DNA from: Pedobacter sp. V48 | Lineage (GTDB): Bacteria > Bacteroidota > Bacteroidia > Sphingobacteriales > Sphingobacteriaceae | Reading direction: 5' to 3' | Assembly (NCBI RefSeq): GCF_000523515.1 | Contig: NZ_AWRU01000013.1 | Location: 307,908-371,907 of the forward strand | DNA: 64,000 nucleotides | Shown: in pieces, positions 52,896 to 62,116 of the stretch | Position numbering within the stretch: the stretch's first letter is position 1 | How the letters are laid out: each line of letters begins with the position of its first letter | Program-made: the position numbers and the translations under genes | The notes under the pieces: model-generated | The model's input: only the letters and a program-made list of their open reading frames with translations | Told to the model about the DNA's origin: nothing | Databases searched by the model: none

Positions 52896-54134
52896 TTGGC
52901 TGCTCAAAACATTTATCAATTGACAGCATCAAAACCATTAAAAGAACACAATAAGGGCATTTCAACTGTCCTTGCTTTTGCCCTACTACCCTTATCCGGC
53001 TTCGCAACAGACATCTATATCCCTTCCTTACCTACCATGGCTACAACCATGAATGTAAGCAGTTTACAAGTACAATTAACACTTAGCTTATTCCTAATCA
53101 GTTATGGAATTTCACAACTCTTTATAGGCAGCGTATTAGACAGTTTTGGCAGGTATAAACTTAGCCTTATCTGTTTACTGGTATTTGCGGCAGCAAGCAT
53201 CGTAATTGCAAACACCCATAACATCTACATCATTTACCTCATGCGAATCATTCATGGATTTACTGTAGGAACCATCATTGTAGGTAAGCGCGCATTTTTT
53301 GTCGATATTTTTGAAGGCGATAAGCTTAAACACTATTTAAGCCTATTCTCTATCATTTGGTCTACAGGCCCCATAGTAGCACCATTTTTAGGTGGTTATT
53401 TACAAACTGTATTTGGCTGGGAGTCTAACTTTTACTTCCTTGCTGGTTTAGCAATCATACTTGCCATACTCGAATTCATTTACAGTGGCGAGAGCCTGAC
53501 CCGTTTTTCTAAATTCTCATTAAGCAACATAGGCAATATCTATCTTAAAATGATTAAAACCCCAAGCTTCAGTTTGGGTATAGTGATGCTGGGTCTTGCC
53601 TATTCAATGGTAATGATCTATAACATGACAGGTCCATTTATCATAGAACACCACCTTCATTTTTCACCGGTTGTTGCCGGCTATAGCTCCCTTATTCTTG
53701 GTTTCGCGTGGATGGTTGGTGGGTTTATAGGTAAAGCAACCATAAACAAGCCGTTTCTAAAGAAAATGATTGTGAACCTTGGGCTGCAAATATTGTTTGT
53801 ATTGCTCATGCTTATCAGCATTCAGTTCATATCCAGCATCTATACGCTCATATTCTTTGCCTTTTTAATTCACGTTACAGCAGGCTATATCTTCAATAAT
53901 TACTTTACTTTTTGTCTGGGCAGATTTCCGAAAAACGCAGGTATTGCCAGTGGATTAACCGGCGGCGTTACTTATGTGATCGTGTCGTTTCTAAGCTATA
54001 GTGTCATCTCATTCTTACCGGCAAAAGACGAGCACAATTTAAATTCCAGCTACTTGCTACTGGCAGTTATATCCGGAATGGTGATGTTTGTAATCTTTAA
54101 GCTCACCAGAAAAGAAGAGATTGCGGCAGCGTAA
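52896..54134 (+). CDS. Bcr/CflA-type MFS multidrug transporter, TTG start
   Basis: A 412-residue inner-membrane carrier. The first helix holds LSGFATDIYIPSLPTMA, the signature of Bcr/CflA drug exporters, and motif A appears as SVLDSFGRYKLSLI. There is no ATG upstream of the first helix in this frame. The open stretch (from 52863) offers a TTG at 52896 preceded by a Shine-Dalgarno-like AAGGG ending at 52890, which I take as the start; a second TTG at 52920 is possible. It converges on the LytTR regulator gene with 7 bp between. Confidence 0.85.
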   Translation: MAAQNIYQLTASKPLKEHNKGISTVLAFALLPLSGFATDIYIPSLPTMATTMNVSSLQVQLTLSLFLISYGISQLFIGSVLDSFGRYKLSLICLLVFAAASIVIANTHNIYIIYLMRIIHGFTVGTIIVGKRAFFVDIFEGDKLKHYLSLFSIIWSTGPIVAPFLGGYLQTVFGWESNFYFLAGLAIILAILEFIYSGESLTRFSKFSLSNIGNIYLKMIKTPSFSLGIVMLGLAYSMVMIYNMTGPFIIEHHLHFSPVVAGYSSLILGFAWMVGGFIGKATINKPFLKKMIVNLGLQILFVLLMLISIQFISSIYTLIFFAFLIHVTAGYIFNNYFTFCLGRFPKNAGIASGLTGGVTYVIVSFLSYSVISFLPAKDEHNLNSSYLLLAVISGMVMFVIFKLTRKEEIAAA

Positions 54135-54141
54135 TCAGATT

Positions 54142-54858
54142 TTAAGAAAAGCCGAGATCTTTTAACAATTGATCTTTGTGGTTACTTCCTATCGGGATTT
54201 CATTGTTATTAATAAATATTCGATTGCCCTCTATATGGCCAATTTTAGATTTATTAATAATAAATGAACGATGGGTTCTTAGAAAAAGCGCCTTAGGCAA
54301 TAGCTCTTCAAAGCTCGAGAAAGGCATTTTAGGCAATAGCAAATTACTGGTAGTTATGATTTTGGTATAATTGCCTTGCGCTTCGGCATAAAGCAACTCT
54401 TCATATCGGATCTTATAGATCTTACCGTCGGTTTTAATAAAGATAAAGTCTTCATTATCAGAGCCAGAAACTTCATTTACCTGCACAGTTGCTTTAGGAT
54501 CTAATTTCTCTAATGCTTTATCTACAGCAATAATAAAACGATCAAAGGAGAAGGGTTTTAACAGGTAATCGCAAGCTGCCAAATCAAATGCATCAACAGC
54601 AAACTCCTTGTAGGCAGTTGTAAATATAATCTGAGGCTTATCTTTCATTGTTTTTACAAATGAAATTCCATCCATTATCGGCATGTTGATATCCAGGAAA
54701 AGAATATCGATCTTTTGTTTCTGCAGCACCGCCTTTGCTTCAAGCGCATTCCCGCACGATGCCACAACATTCAAATAATCCAAATGGCTGCAATAGCTCT
54801 TTATAATATCCCGTGCAATCGGCTCGTCATCAACAATAAGGCAACTTACTTGGTCCAT
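54142..54858 (-). CDS. LytTR-family response regulator
   Basis: A 238-residue cytoplasmic regulator. The receiver domain (about 1-120) has the acidic pair DDEP, the phospho-acceptor Asp in LFLDINMPIMDG near 56 and the late K in LLKPF. The C-terminal LytTR DNA-binding domain (about 140-238) shows IRYEELLYAEAQGNYTKI and FLRTHRSFIINKSKIGHIEGN. It pairs with the LytS-type kinase whose gene overlaps by one base. The likely target is the divergent beta-barrel gene at 56151 (inference from position). Confidence 0.94.
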   Translation of the reverse strand: MDQVSCLIVDDEPIARDIIKSYCSHLDYLNVVASCGNALEAKAVLQKQKIDILFLDINMPIMDGISFVKTMKDKPQIIFTTAYKEFAVDAFDLAACDYLLKPFSFDRFIIAVDKALEKLDPKATVQVNEVSGSDNEDFIFIKTDGKIYKIRYEELLYAEAQGNYTKIITTSNLLLPKMPFSSFEELLPKALFLRTHRSFIINKSKIGHIEGNRIFINNNEIPIGSNHKDQLLKDLGFS

Positions 54859-55898
54859 TATTTCATTTTTAAATGTAAGATAACATTGTAAAATGAATTA
54901 TCCTTTTTAATGTTCAATTCATGTTCACCGGTATAGAGCAAGCTTAACCGCTTGCTTACATTATCCAAACCAAAACCGCTGTTTTTGTTAAGCGTAGGCT
55001 GAATATTTTCTTCCTTACCATATGAATTCTTTACCGAAAAAAGAATAGAATTACCCCAGGTTTTTAGTTTTATATCTATAAAAATTTTCTCATCAACCGT
55101 ATTTTTAGAGTGTTTAAAGGCATTTTCTATAAACACAATTAACAACATCGGGGCTATTTTTATTTCAGGTACAATTACCTCTTCAATTTCAGTAGTTAGC
55201 ACCAACCTATCGCCTATCCTAATCTTTTCAAAGTCTATGTAATTATTAATGTAGGTAACCTCATCCTTTAATGGCACATATATTTCAGTAGCATCATAAA
55301 CCGAATAGCGCAATAATTCTGATAGTTTGAGCAGCAACGCAGGTATTTTCTCATGGTCCGTAATCGAAAGCCCATACATGTTATTCAAGGTATTAAATAG
55401 AAAATGAGGACTTAACTGCGATTGCAATAAGTGTAACTCACTTTTACTATGAGCAGCCATTGTTTTGGCATCTCTCAATTGATTTTCAGAAATCGCGTGA
55501 ACGATCTTGATCAATGCACCGAGTGCCAGGCTGATCAGCATAAATGGAACCCAGGATAGCAATAAATTAATAGCGGTTCTTCCCCGCAGCGGGAAATCAG
55601 CATGAAAAAACAGCAAGCCTATACAAACTATAATCAGGATAAATAATCCAAAAGAAATCGTCTGTGGAAGAACTTTCAACCGCGCAGTCCAGATCTGGGC
55701 AACAAACCTACCCGTAAAAAGCCCGATGAAAAAGAATACAGTTCCGGCAAAGGCTACCGCTTCATCTTCAAGTACCCCAACAGATCTCACATATGTTTCT
55801 ATTACCAAAAAGATAGGAATCGAAATAATAAGAGATAAGATGATATAGAGCGGCTGCCCAAAGAAGCCAATCAACGGTTTAAATTTTATCTCACTCAT
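54858..55898 (-). CDS. LytS/YehU-type membrane histidine kinase
   Basis: A 346-residue sensor kinase from MSEIKFKPL; a start ten codons earlier (55928) is possible. Four hydrophobic segments (about residues 12-140) form the membrane input, followed by a coiled coil and the His_kinase domain with the phospho-acceptor in LSPHFLFNTLNNMY and an ATPase part (MLLIVFIENAFKHS, GFGLDNVSKRL). No separate sensor domain is seen, so the signal may be read in the membrane. It is upstream of its response regulator with a 1-bp overlap. Confidence 0.93.
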   Translation of the reverse strand: MSEIKFKPLIGFFGQPLYIILSLIISIPIFLVIETYVRSVGVLEDEAVAFAGTVFFFIGLFTGRFVAQIWTARLKVLPQTISFGLFILIIVCIGLLFFHADFPLRGRTAINLLLSWVPFMLISLALGALIKIVHAISENQLRDAKTMAAHSKSELHLLQSQLSPHFLFNTLNNMYGLSITDHEKIPALLLKLSELLRYSVYDATEIYVPLKDEVTYINNYIDFEKIRIGDRLVLTTEIEEVIVPEIKIAPMLLIVFIENAFKHSKNTVDEKIFIDIKLKTWGNSILFSVKNSYGKEENIQPTLNKNSGFGLDNVSKRLSLLYTGEHELNIKKDNSFYNVILHLKMK

Positions 55899-56150
55899 AA
55901 TATTTCTATTTGTTCCTACATTATTCATAGGCTACAAATTTGGATAAGTTCATTGGGCTAATAAATATTTACTGACGAACAGGCCAAAATCATTGACAGA
56001 ATCTTAAAAACGGGTTATCAAACTGTTCAACACCTTAAAACAGCTTTCCATCAACTAACAGGCAAGTTACAACATATTTTTTTTCGGAGCTAGCGTGAAC
56101 AAGCAATATTTGATCAATCAATAACCTAATCAAATTAAAAACAACTTGTA

Positions 56151-58589
56151 ATGAAAACATATATCATATTCTTTTTCGCATCTCTGATCTCTCTTACTGC
56201 CCTTTCGCAGGTAAAACAAGGAATCATTTCTTCAACTGTAAAAGATTCAAAAAATCTGGCAGTTGGCGGTGCTACGATACGCGTGCTTAATGCCGCAGAT
56301 ACTGCGGTTATTACCACCAGAACCACTGATGTGGACGGTAGATTTCAGTTCACCAATATCGCTAAAGGTTCTTATTTACTAAAGATAACAGCTGTAGGCT
56401 ACAAGGAGTTCAATTCATCGCCCTTACATGTAGAGGATAACGCAGGGGTTGTGCTACCTGTTATTATATTACTGCCCGCTAAAAGCACAGAACTTGCAGA
56501 GGTAATGATAAAAGCCAAGCGTCCGCTAATTCAAATGGAAATAGACAAAACAGTAGTAAATGTGGATGCTATGATTAGCAGCGCCAGCAGCAATACATTA
56601 GAGGTGCTCGAAAAAACGCCCGGCATAGTAGTAAATTCCAATGGGGATATCACATTAAACGGCCGATCTGGAGTTATGGTCTTAATTGATGGCCGCCCTA
56701 CTTACATGTCAGGACAAGACCTTTCACTTTACCTGAAATCTCTTCCAGGATCACTTTTAGACAAGATAGAACTGATGGAAAACCCTCCTGCCCGCTACGA
56801 TGCTTCAGGAAATGCAATTATCAATATCAAATTGAAAAAAAACAGAATAGGTGGTTTTATAGGAAGTTTTGCTACAGGTTATTCCAAAGGTGAATACGGA
56901 AGGAATAATCATTCTTTGAATCTGAACTACAACTATAAAAAGATCAATTTATTTGGTAGTGTTGGCTACAGTTACGAGAAAAATTATAGCATCGACAACA
57001 TCACAAGAAGCTTTTTTGATTACAACAATACGCCTACTTCGACTGTTGGCATGCTAAACGATCAGGTATCTAAAAGCAACGGATTAAATACAAATGTAGG
57101 CGTAGATTATGCTGCCACTCCAAATACAACTTATGGTTTCCAGATCAATTTGAACGACAATAAAAACAATGACCTGTTTAATTACAACAGCGACAATTAT
57201 AATGCCGGACAACTCGACAACATCGGCAAAGGAAATACCATTGGTGATAACAAAAGAACCAACTTAGGCTCTAATATCAATTTTCTGCATAAATTCGGAA
57301 CAACAGGAAAGGAACTCTCTGCCGACATCAACTACTTAAATTACCGCAGTACTGGCAATCAATCGCTTATCAACTCACTTTATCAACCAGATGGATCGTC
57401 CATAAGTGATAGCAAATTCTTTTACGATTTGCCTTCAGAAATCAACATATACACCGCTAAGGCGGACTATGTGCAAACCATGAAAAACAATGCAAAGTTC
57501 GAAGCTGGTATCAAATCGAGCTTCGTTAACAACGATAATAAATCCGATTATTATAACATTACTGATCAGGGACAGATTATTGACAACAGTCAGTCAAACC
57601 ACTTCAAATTTAGGGAGAACATTAATTCAGCCTATATTAATGCCCAAAAAGGGTGGAAATACCTATCTATCCAATTGGGATTACGCTTAGAAAACACACA
57701 ATCTAAAGGCGAGCAGTTAGGTAATGAAACAGTGCAGGGAAGCAGCTTTAGCAAGAACTATACACAACTATTTCCAAGCGTATTCTTTAATTATAAATTT
57801 GATACAGTAGGTCGAAACACCTTAAACTTCAGCATCAGCAAAAGAATAAACAGACCAAATTATCAATACCTGAATCCATTTGTGTTCTTTAAAGACAAGT
57901 ACTCCTATTCTTCAGGTAATCCACAATTAACTCCTCAATATCAGACGCGTTATGAACTTAAGTATCAATACAAGCAGTTGCTTAGAATGGGTTTCAGCTA
58001 CAACAGATTCACAGACGTGATTTTCCAGACCACACGTGTAGAAAATGATGTTTTTATCAGGAAACCTGAGAACGTAGCTTTTGGTTATATGATCATACTC
58101 AACACCAGCCTTACCCTAACACCGGCAGAATGGTGGACACTCTATTTCGAACCTCAATTATCCAGAATGGGATTAGATGGAATGGCCTATGGCGAGAAAC
58201 TTAATCCAAGCACTTATGTGGCAAGAATTGGTCTATACAACCAGTTTCAATTCAAACAAGGCTGGAGCGCTGAACTGGGCGGTTATTATGCCAGCAGAGA
58301 TTTAAACGGGCAGACCTTTACAGCGGGCAGATACAGGGTAAACGCGGGTATTCAAAAGAAGATCTGGAAAAACAAAGGGAGTATCAGGTTCAATGTAGAC
58401 GACATGTTCCATAGTTGGGTAGCGAGGGAACGTTCGGTAGCGCTGGCGCAGGCCTATTCATTTCAAACCAATGAATCTGATACGCAGCGATTTGGCATTG
58501 CACTAACGTATAACTTTGGCAAGGATACATTTACACGCAAAAGCAAGCATAAGAATAATGCTCTTGATGAGGAAAGAAACCGGATGTAA
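56151..58589 (+). CDS. Outer-membrane beta-barrel protein, paralogue of the 1788-4244 gene product
   Basis: An 812-residue outer-membrane protein. A signal peptide (about 1-20, ending LSQ) is followed by a carboxypeptidase-regulatory-like domain, a plug-like domain (LEVLEKTPGIVVNSNG, LIDGRPTYMSGQDL, NPPARYDASGNA) and a beta-barrel, as in the protein encoded at 1788-4244. The two share many blocks, including QLGLRLENT and RINRPNYQYLNPF / RIDRPYYQDLNPF. Here the neighbour is a LytS/LytTR pair on the opposite strand, which probably controls it, whereas the paralogue goes with M56/BlaI. Substrate unknown. Its 3' end is 6 bp from the convergent gene. Confidence 0.9.
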   Translation: MKTYIIFFFASLISLTALSQVKQGIISSTVKDSKNLAVGGATIRVLNAADTAVITTRTTDVDGRFQFTNIAKGSYLLKITAVGYKEFNSSPLHVEDNAGVVLPVIILLPAKSTELAEVMIKAKRPLIQMEIDKTVVNVDAMISSASSNTLEVLEKTPGIVVNSNGDITLNGRSGVMVLIDGRPTYMSGQDLSLYLKSLPGSLLDKIELMENPPARYDASGNAIINIKLKKNRIGGFIGSFATGYSKGEYGRNNHSLNLNYNYKKINLFGSVGYSYEKNYSIDNITRSFFDYNNTPTSTVGMLNDQVSKSNGLNTNVGVDYAATPNTTYGFQINLNDNKNNDLFNYNSDNYNAGQLDNIGKGNTIGDNKRTNLGSNINFLHKFGTTGKELSADINYLNYRSTGNQSLINSLYQPDGSSISDSKFFYDLPSEINIYTAKADYVQTMKNNAKFEAGIKSSFVNNDNKSDYYNITDQGQIIDNSQSNHFKFRENINSAYINAQKGWKYLSIQLGLRLENTQSKGEQLGNETVQGSSFSKNYTQLFPSVFFNYKFDTVGRNTLNFSISKRINRPNYQYLNPFVFFKDKYSYSSGNPQLTPQYQTRYELKYQYKQLLRMGFSYNRFTDVIFQTTRVENDVFIRKPENVAFGYMIILNTSLTLTPAEWWTLYFEPQLSRMGLDGMAYGEKLNPSTYVARIGLYNQFQFKQGWSAELGGYYASRDLNGQTFTAGRYRVNAGIQKKIWKNKGSIRFNVDDMFHSWVARERSVALAQAYSFQTNESDTQRFGIALTYNFGKDTFTRKSKHKNNALDEERNRM

Positions 58590-58595
58590 TAGGAA

Positions 58596-60248
58596 TTAAG
58601 GGCCCTGAAAAATCTCCGGATGCTTTCTTATAAAATAAACAGGCGTACAGCTCCAGGCGTGACAATAGCTGTTTATGGGAAAAAAGTTATATGGCGAAAG
58701 CTTGTCATTATCAGGATCATAAGCCTCCCAAAAAGTATCAGCTCCCTTATTTACCATTCCGCCCCAATAATTTATAACCGAGGCTTTGGCTTCTTGTGTT
58801 AACCCACATTTAATCAAAGCCTCAATATAATAATGGTACAGATAAGGCGTGCCCGGCTTTACCACACTGGCATACTCTGTAATGGCTTTCATTGCCTTCT
58901 GGCCCTCAGACCGACTAGCTACCCCACTCATTATCATCCATGCCTGCGAAGCGTACGAAACCTGCTTAGCTGTTCCACTTACAAAAAGCCCTGTTTTCTT
59001 ATCATAAAGTCTGGTTTTAGCCACCTTGGTCATTTTATCAATTAACCCCTTCAATTGCGAAACCTCCTTATCCTTACCCAATAATTTAGCCAGCGTCAAT
59101 GTTTCTTTCATGGTAAAAATCATTATTCCCTGCAAAGAAGCCTGTTTATCCAGCCCATCTCTCCAATCCACAAAAATCCACCAACCGTCCTTTTGAGCCG
59201 CATCAACGTTAAACAATCCGTTATGGTCCAGATGCTTGCTAATGTTGTCCATTTGCCTTTTGGCTACAGGCCATAAGTCAAGCACAAATTCACTGTCCTT
59301 AGTTGCAATAAAATACTCTTTCAATGCGGCATTAAACAATAGCGAATATTCAAACAAAAATGGCGCACCAGCCTGCGCATGGGGCTTAGGATTTTCAAAT
59401 GCATTAGCATTTAAATACCCATCCGTACGACTCAATCCTGCAATTAAATAGAGGCAGCGCTTGGTAAGCTCATGATCTTTAAAAGAATAGTTGTTAGCCA
59501 ACGATTCCAGATACAGATCCCCTATCCATAATCTCCTGTCGCGTTTTGGGCCATCTTCATAAACAGTCTGCATGCATTCCTTTAAAGTAGCCTGCCCCAC
59601 GGCATCAATCTTTTTAATCATTGGATCTGTATTTGCCGCCAATTGAACAGGTACATTTGTAACAGCCGTAACAGCTTTAAAACTCATATCTGTTATCTTA
59701 AAATCAAAGTTACCGGAACCAGCTAAAAGATCAATCTTAAGGTATCTAAAGGCCATACGTCGTGGAATAGTGATTGTAGCAGGCAATTCCATTACGGTAA
59801 TTATTTCGTCCTGCAGCCATGCCCTGGTTAAACCTCCTGTGTACGGATCAAAAGGTGTGGCCAGTTCACCCGGCACTTCAGCAAATGTCATTTTAAAACG
59901 TAACGGGCCATCCAATACGTTGGCGCTTTCGTTCATGGTAAATGTATAATACCCGGTTAAATGTTCCCCAAAATCAATAACTACACCAGACTGTTTTTTA
60001 AAAGCTTGCTGATATAGCTGGTCAACTGAACCTGCAGGAGTAGCTTTCCAGCCCTGAAAAGCCTTATCTTCAGCCACGAGTTTAACCAATTGTACAGGCT
60101 TTTTTTCCTGTTCAGTCAGTTTAGGCTTATTCGTTTCTGCTTTAGCCATCCATTTATCACGCTGCTCCTGAGTATAAAAATCCTGAGCCGCTAAAAGCGA
60201 TGGAATGCCAATTCCAAAAAATAGTAGTATCGTTCTTAATCTGTTCAT
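58596..60248 (-). CDS. Secreted GH78-like (alpha-L-rhamnosidase-related) protein
   Basis: A 550-residue exported protein with a signal peptide (about 1-21, ending LAAQ). A beta-sandwich (about 60-210) precedes an (alpha/alpha)6-barrel region. The barrel shows YEDGPKRDRRLWIGDL near residues 228-242, similar to the EGCPxRDER catalytic loop of GH78 rhamnosidases, and TFWEAYDPDNDKLSP near 508, where GH78 has its second Glu. HAWSCTPVYFI follows as in the family. It is shorter than many GH78 enzymes. It is the last of four genes with GH127, GH99-like and SDR genes, suggesting action on side chains of a rhamnose- and arabinose-containing glycan (inference). Confidence 0.8.
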   Translation of the reverse strand: MNRLRTILLFFGIGIPSLLAAQDFYTQEQRDKWMAKAETNKPKLTEQEKKPVQLVKLVAEDKAFQGWKATPAGSVDQLYQQAFKKQSGVVIDFGEHLTGYYTFTMNESANVLDGPLRFKMTFAEVPGELATPFDPYTGGLTRAWLQDEIITVMELPATITIPRRMAFRYLKIDLLAGSGNFDFKITDMSFKAVTAVTNVPVQLAANTDPMIKKIDAVGQATLKECMQTVYEDGPKRDRRLWIGDLYLESLANNYSFKDHELTKRCLYLIAGLSRTDGYLNANAFENPKPHAQAGAPFLFEYSLLFNAALKEYFIATKDSEFVLDLWPVAKRQMDNISKHLDHNGLFNVDAAQKDGWWIFVDWRDGLDKQASLQGIMIFTMKETLTLAKLLGKDKEVSQLKGLIDKMTKVAKTRLYDKKTGLFVSGTAKQVSYASQAWMIMSGVASRSEGQKAMKAITEYASVVKPGTPYLYHYYIEALIKCGLTQEAKASVINYWGGMVNKGADTFWEAYDPDNDKLSPYNFFPINSYCHAWSCTPVYFIRKHPEIFQGP

Positions 60249-60263
60249 GTGAAGTATAAAAAT

Positions 60264-62114
60264 TTAGTGATCCTTTTTAGGATCAATCAACTGAGGGAAC
60301 CAGGCTTTAAAATAAGTTGCTTCTTTGCCATTACCTGCAGAGGCATAATCGCATAGATCAACAGTTACAGGCTCATCTCCCTGTTCTTTATATGACTCCG
60401 GAGAAAACTTAAGGCTAAATTGCAACCACGTTTTCCCCTCAGGATGAGGTACTGCCACCAAGTCAACATATCCGGTCTTACCTGCAAGGTTAACAATCGA
60501 TCCCATGGCAGGCCCTTTTAATGCCTCATCGCGGGCAAGTAATATAGGCCCACGCAGTACAGTTGCATATTGAGGCTTATCTCCGATAAATTCAACCCTG
60601 CCCCTCATATCCAGTTGTAAAGCCATTTCATCACCATCTTTCCAGGTTCGTTTTACGGTAGCAAACCGCCCGCTTACCACCTCAGTAACTGCAACACCGT
60701 TTACGGTTAATACACTCTTCTTGCTCCATTCAGGTATACGAATATTCATGCTAAAGGCCTCAGGCTTTGAAAGCTTAATGGTAAGACCAATCTTGCCCGT
60801 AACCGGATAATCCGTATGCTGTAAAACAGTTACATTTTTACCAGAGGGTGTAGCCAGGGCATAACTCCCTTCAACAAAATAATTTACAAATAAACCATCT
60901 GCCGCTTTCATCACCACATGGGCCGGAAGATTAAACAAACCCCTTGGCCCACTGGCCACACAGCAATTAAGATCCATGCCACACTGCCCGTTGCCCGGTA
61001 AGCGTAATCCACTTAAAGGCGTATATTTTGCCCAATGAAAACCATTGTGACTGGTAGAACCCAACAAAGCGTTGTAATAGCTCTGTTCAACCGCATCGGC
61101 ATATTTTGCTTCGCCTGTTAGTCTAAAAAGCTGATGACAAAGCTTTATCCAGGTTACTGTAACGCAGGTTTCCTGATAATGAAAAATAGGATCAGCCTGT
61201 AAAGCTTTACCACCAAACCACATTTCAGCCGATGCACCTGATCCTGCCATATTGATCTCTTTGTCGCATATATTTTGCCAGGTCTTTTCAACCGCAGTTT
61301 TATATACCTGTTTGCCCGTTAGCCTGTACAACTCCAATAAACCCTCATAGCACGACATCATTTCGTATGCCTTTTGTCCCTGTTCAAAAGAATACCAGTT
61401 TTCAGGTTTCGGAAAACGTTTAGACACATCAACATCAGCCTTAGAAATTAACTGAGGTCCCTCTGGTGTTTCCCATTGGCGAACAATCTCTTCCGCAAAA
61501 TCAAGATATTTATTGTCCTTTGTTTGCGTATATAACAAGCAAATAGGCTCCAGTACAGATGATGCCGCCATCCCCCGGTAATTCCCCTTTGTCACAATTA
61601 TGCCATCAGCCTTTTTAATATCTTCTATTAAATTATCGGCAACAGCCTTAGCTGCCTTTAAGCTCTTTTTATCGCCGGTAAGGATATAATAATCCAGCAA
61701 GCCCAGCATACAATACTTTCGTCCCCAAATGTCCCACTGCTTTAATCTGCTTTCTTTAGTGTAATTACCGATGTAACCATCAGCACTTTGTGTAGCAATT
61801 AAACCGCTAACAGCGGCATCCAGCTTTTGCCTTAGTTCAGGTGTTGGTTTATACCTATAGGCAAGCACTGCAGAAGTAAACCATTTACCCCAAAACTCAC
61901 TTTGCCATAAACTGGTCTCGTTTCTATGTTTAAAGGGCTCAATTAACGCGCCTGCATCCTGAAGCAAAACCCTGTTTTTATAAGAGTTAGACAACCTTTC
62001 GCCAATAAACCCACCTATCGTTTCAGATTTTGCCCTGCTGAGCTTATCCTGAGCTACACTAACCCCGGTTACTAAAACAAATCCTGCTAACAATAATGAA
62101 GTATATTTTTTCAT
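60264..62114 (-). CDS. GH127-type beta-L-arabinofuranosidase family protein
   Basis: A 616-residue exported enzyme from MKKYTSLLLAGF (signal peptide ending VAQ); the longer reading from 62147 is rejected since it starts inside the previous gene. The (alpha/alpha)6 barrel contains FHYQETCVTVTW near 315, holding the Glu and Cys of the zinc site of HypBA1-type enzymes, and MDLNCCVASGPRG near 384 with the Cys pair of that site. GH127/GH146 enzymes use a zinc-bound Cys nucleophile to release beta-L-arabinofuranose. All site residues seem present, so it is likely active. It starts 2 bp after the GH99-like gene. Confidence 0.87.
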   Translation of the reverse strand: MKKYTSLLLAGFVLVTGVSVAQDKLSRAKSETIGGFIGERLSNSYKNRVLLQDAGALIEPFKHRNETSLWQSEFWGKWFTSAVLAYRYKPTPELRQKLDAAVSGLIATQSADGYIGNYTKESRLKQWDIWGRKYCMLGLLDYYILTGDKKSLKAAKAVADNLIEDIKKADGIIVTKGNYRGMAASSVLEPICLLYTQTKDNKYLDFAEEIVRQWETPEGPQLISKADVDVSKRFPKPENWYSFEQGQKAYEMMSCYEGLLELYRLTGKQVYKTAVEKTWQNICDKEINMAGSGASAEMWFGGKALQADPIFHYQETCVTVTWIKLCHQLFRLTGEAKYADAVEQSYYNALLGSTSHNGFHWAKYTPLSGLRLPGNGQCGMDLNCCVASGPRGLFNLPAHVVMKAADGLFVNYFVEGSYALATPSGKNVTVLQHTDYPVTGKIGLTIKLSKPEAFSMNIRIPEWSKKSVLTVNGVAVTEVVSGRFATVKRTWKDGDEMALQLDMRGRVEFIGDKPQYATVLRGPILLARDEALKGPAMGSIVNLAGKTGYVDLVAVPHPEGKTWLQFSLKFSPESYKEQGDEPVTVDLCDYASAGNGKEATYFKAWFPQLIDPKKDH

Positions 62115-62116
62115 CC

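Noticed and set aside
55929-56150. LytTR binding repeats upstream of the 56151 gene
   Set aside because: Short AACAGGC-like similarities are seen, but no convincing pair of repeats at the spacing LytTR proteins use.
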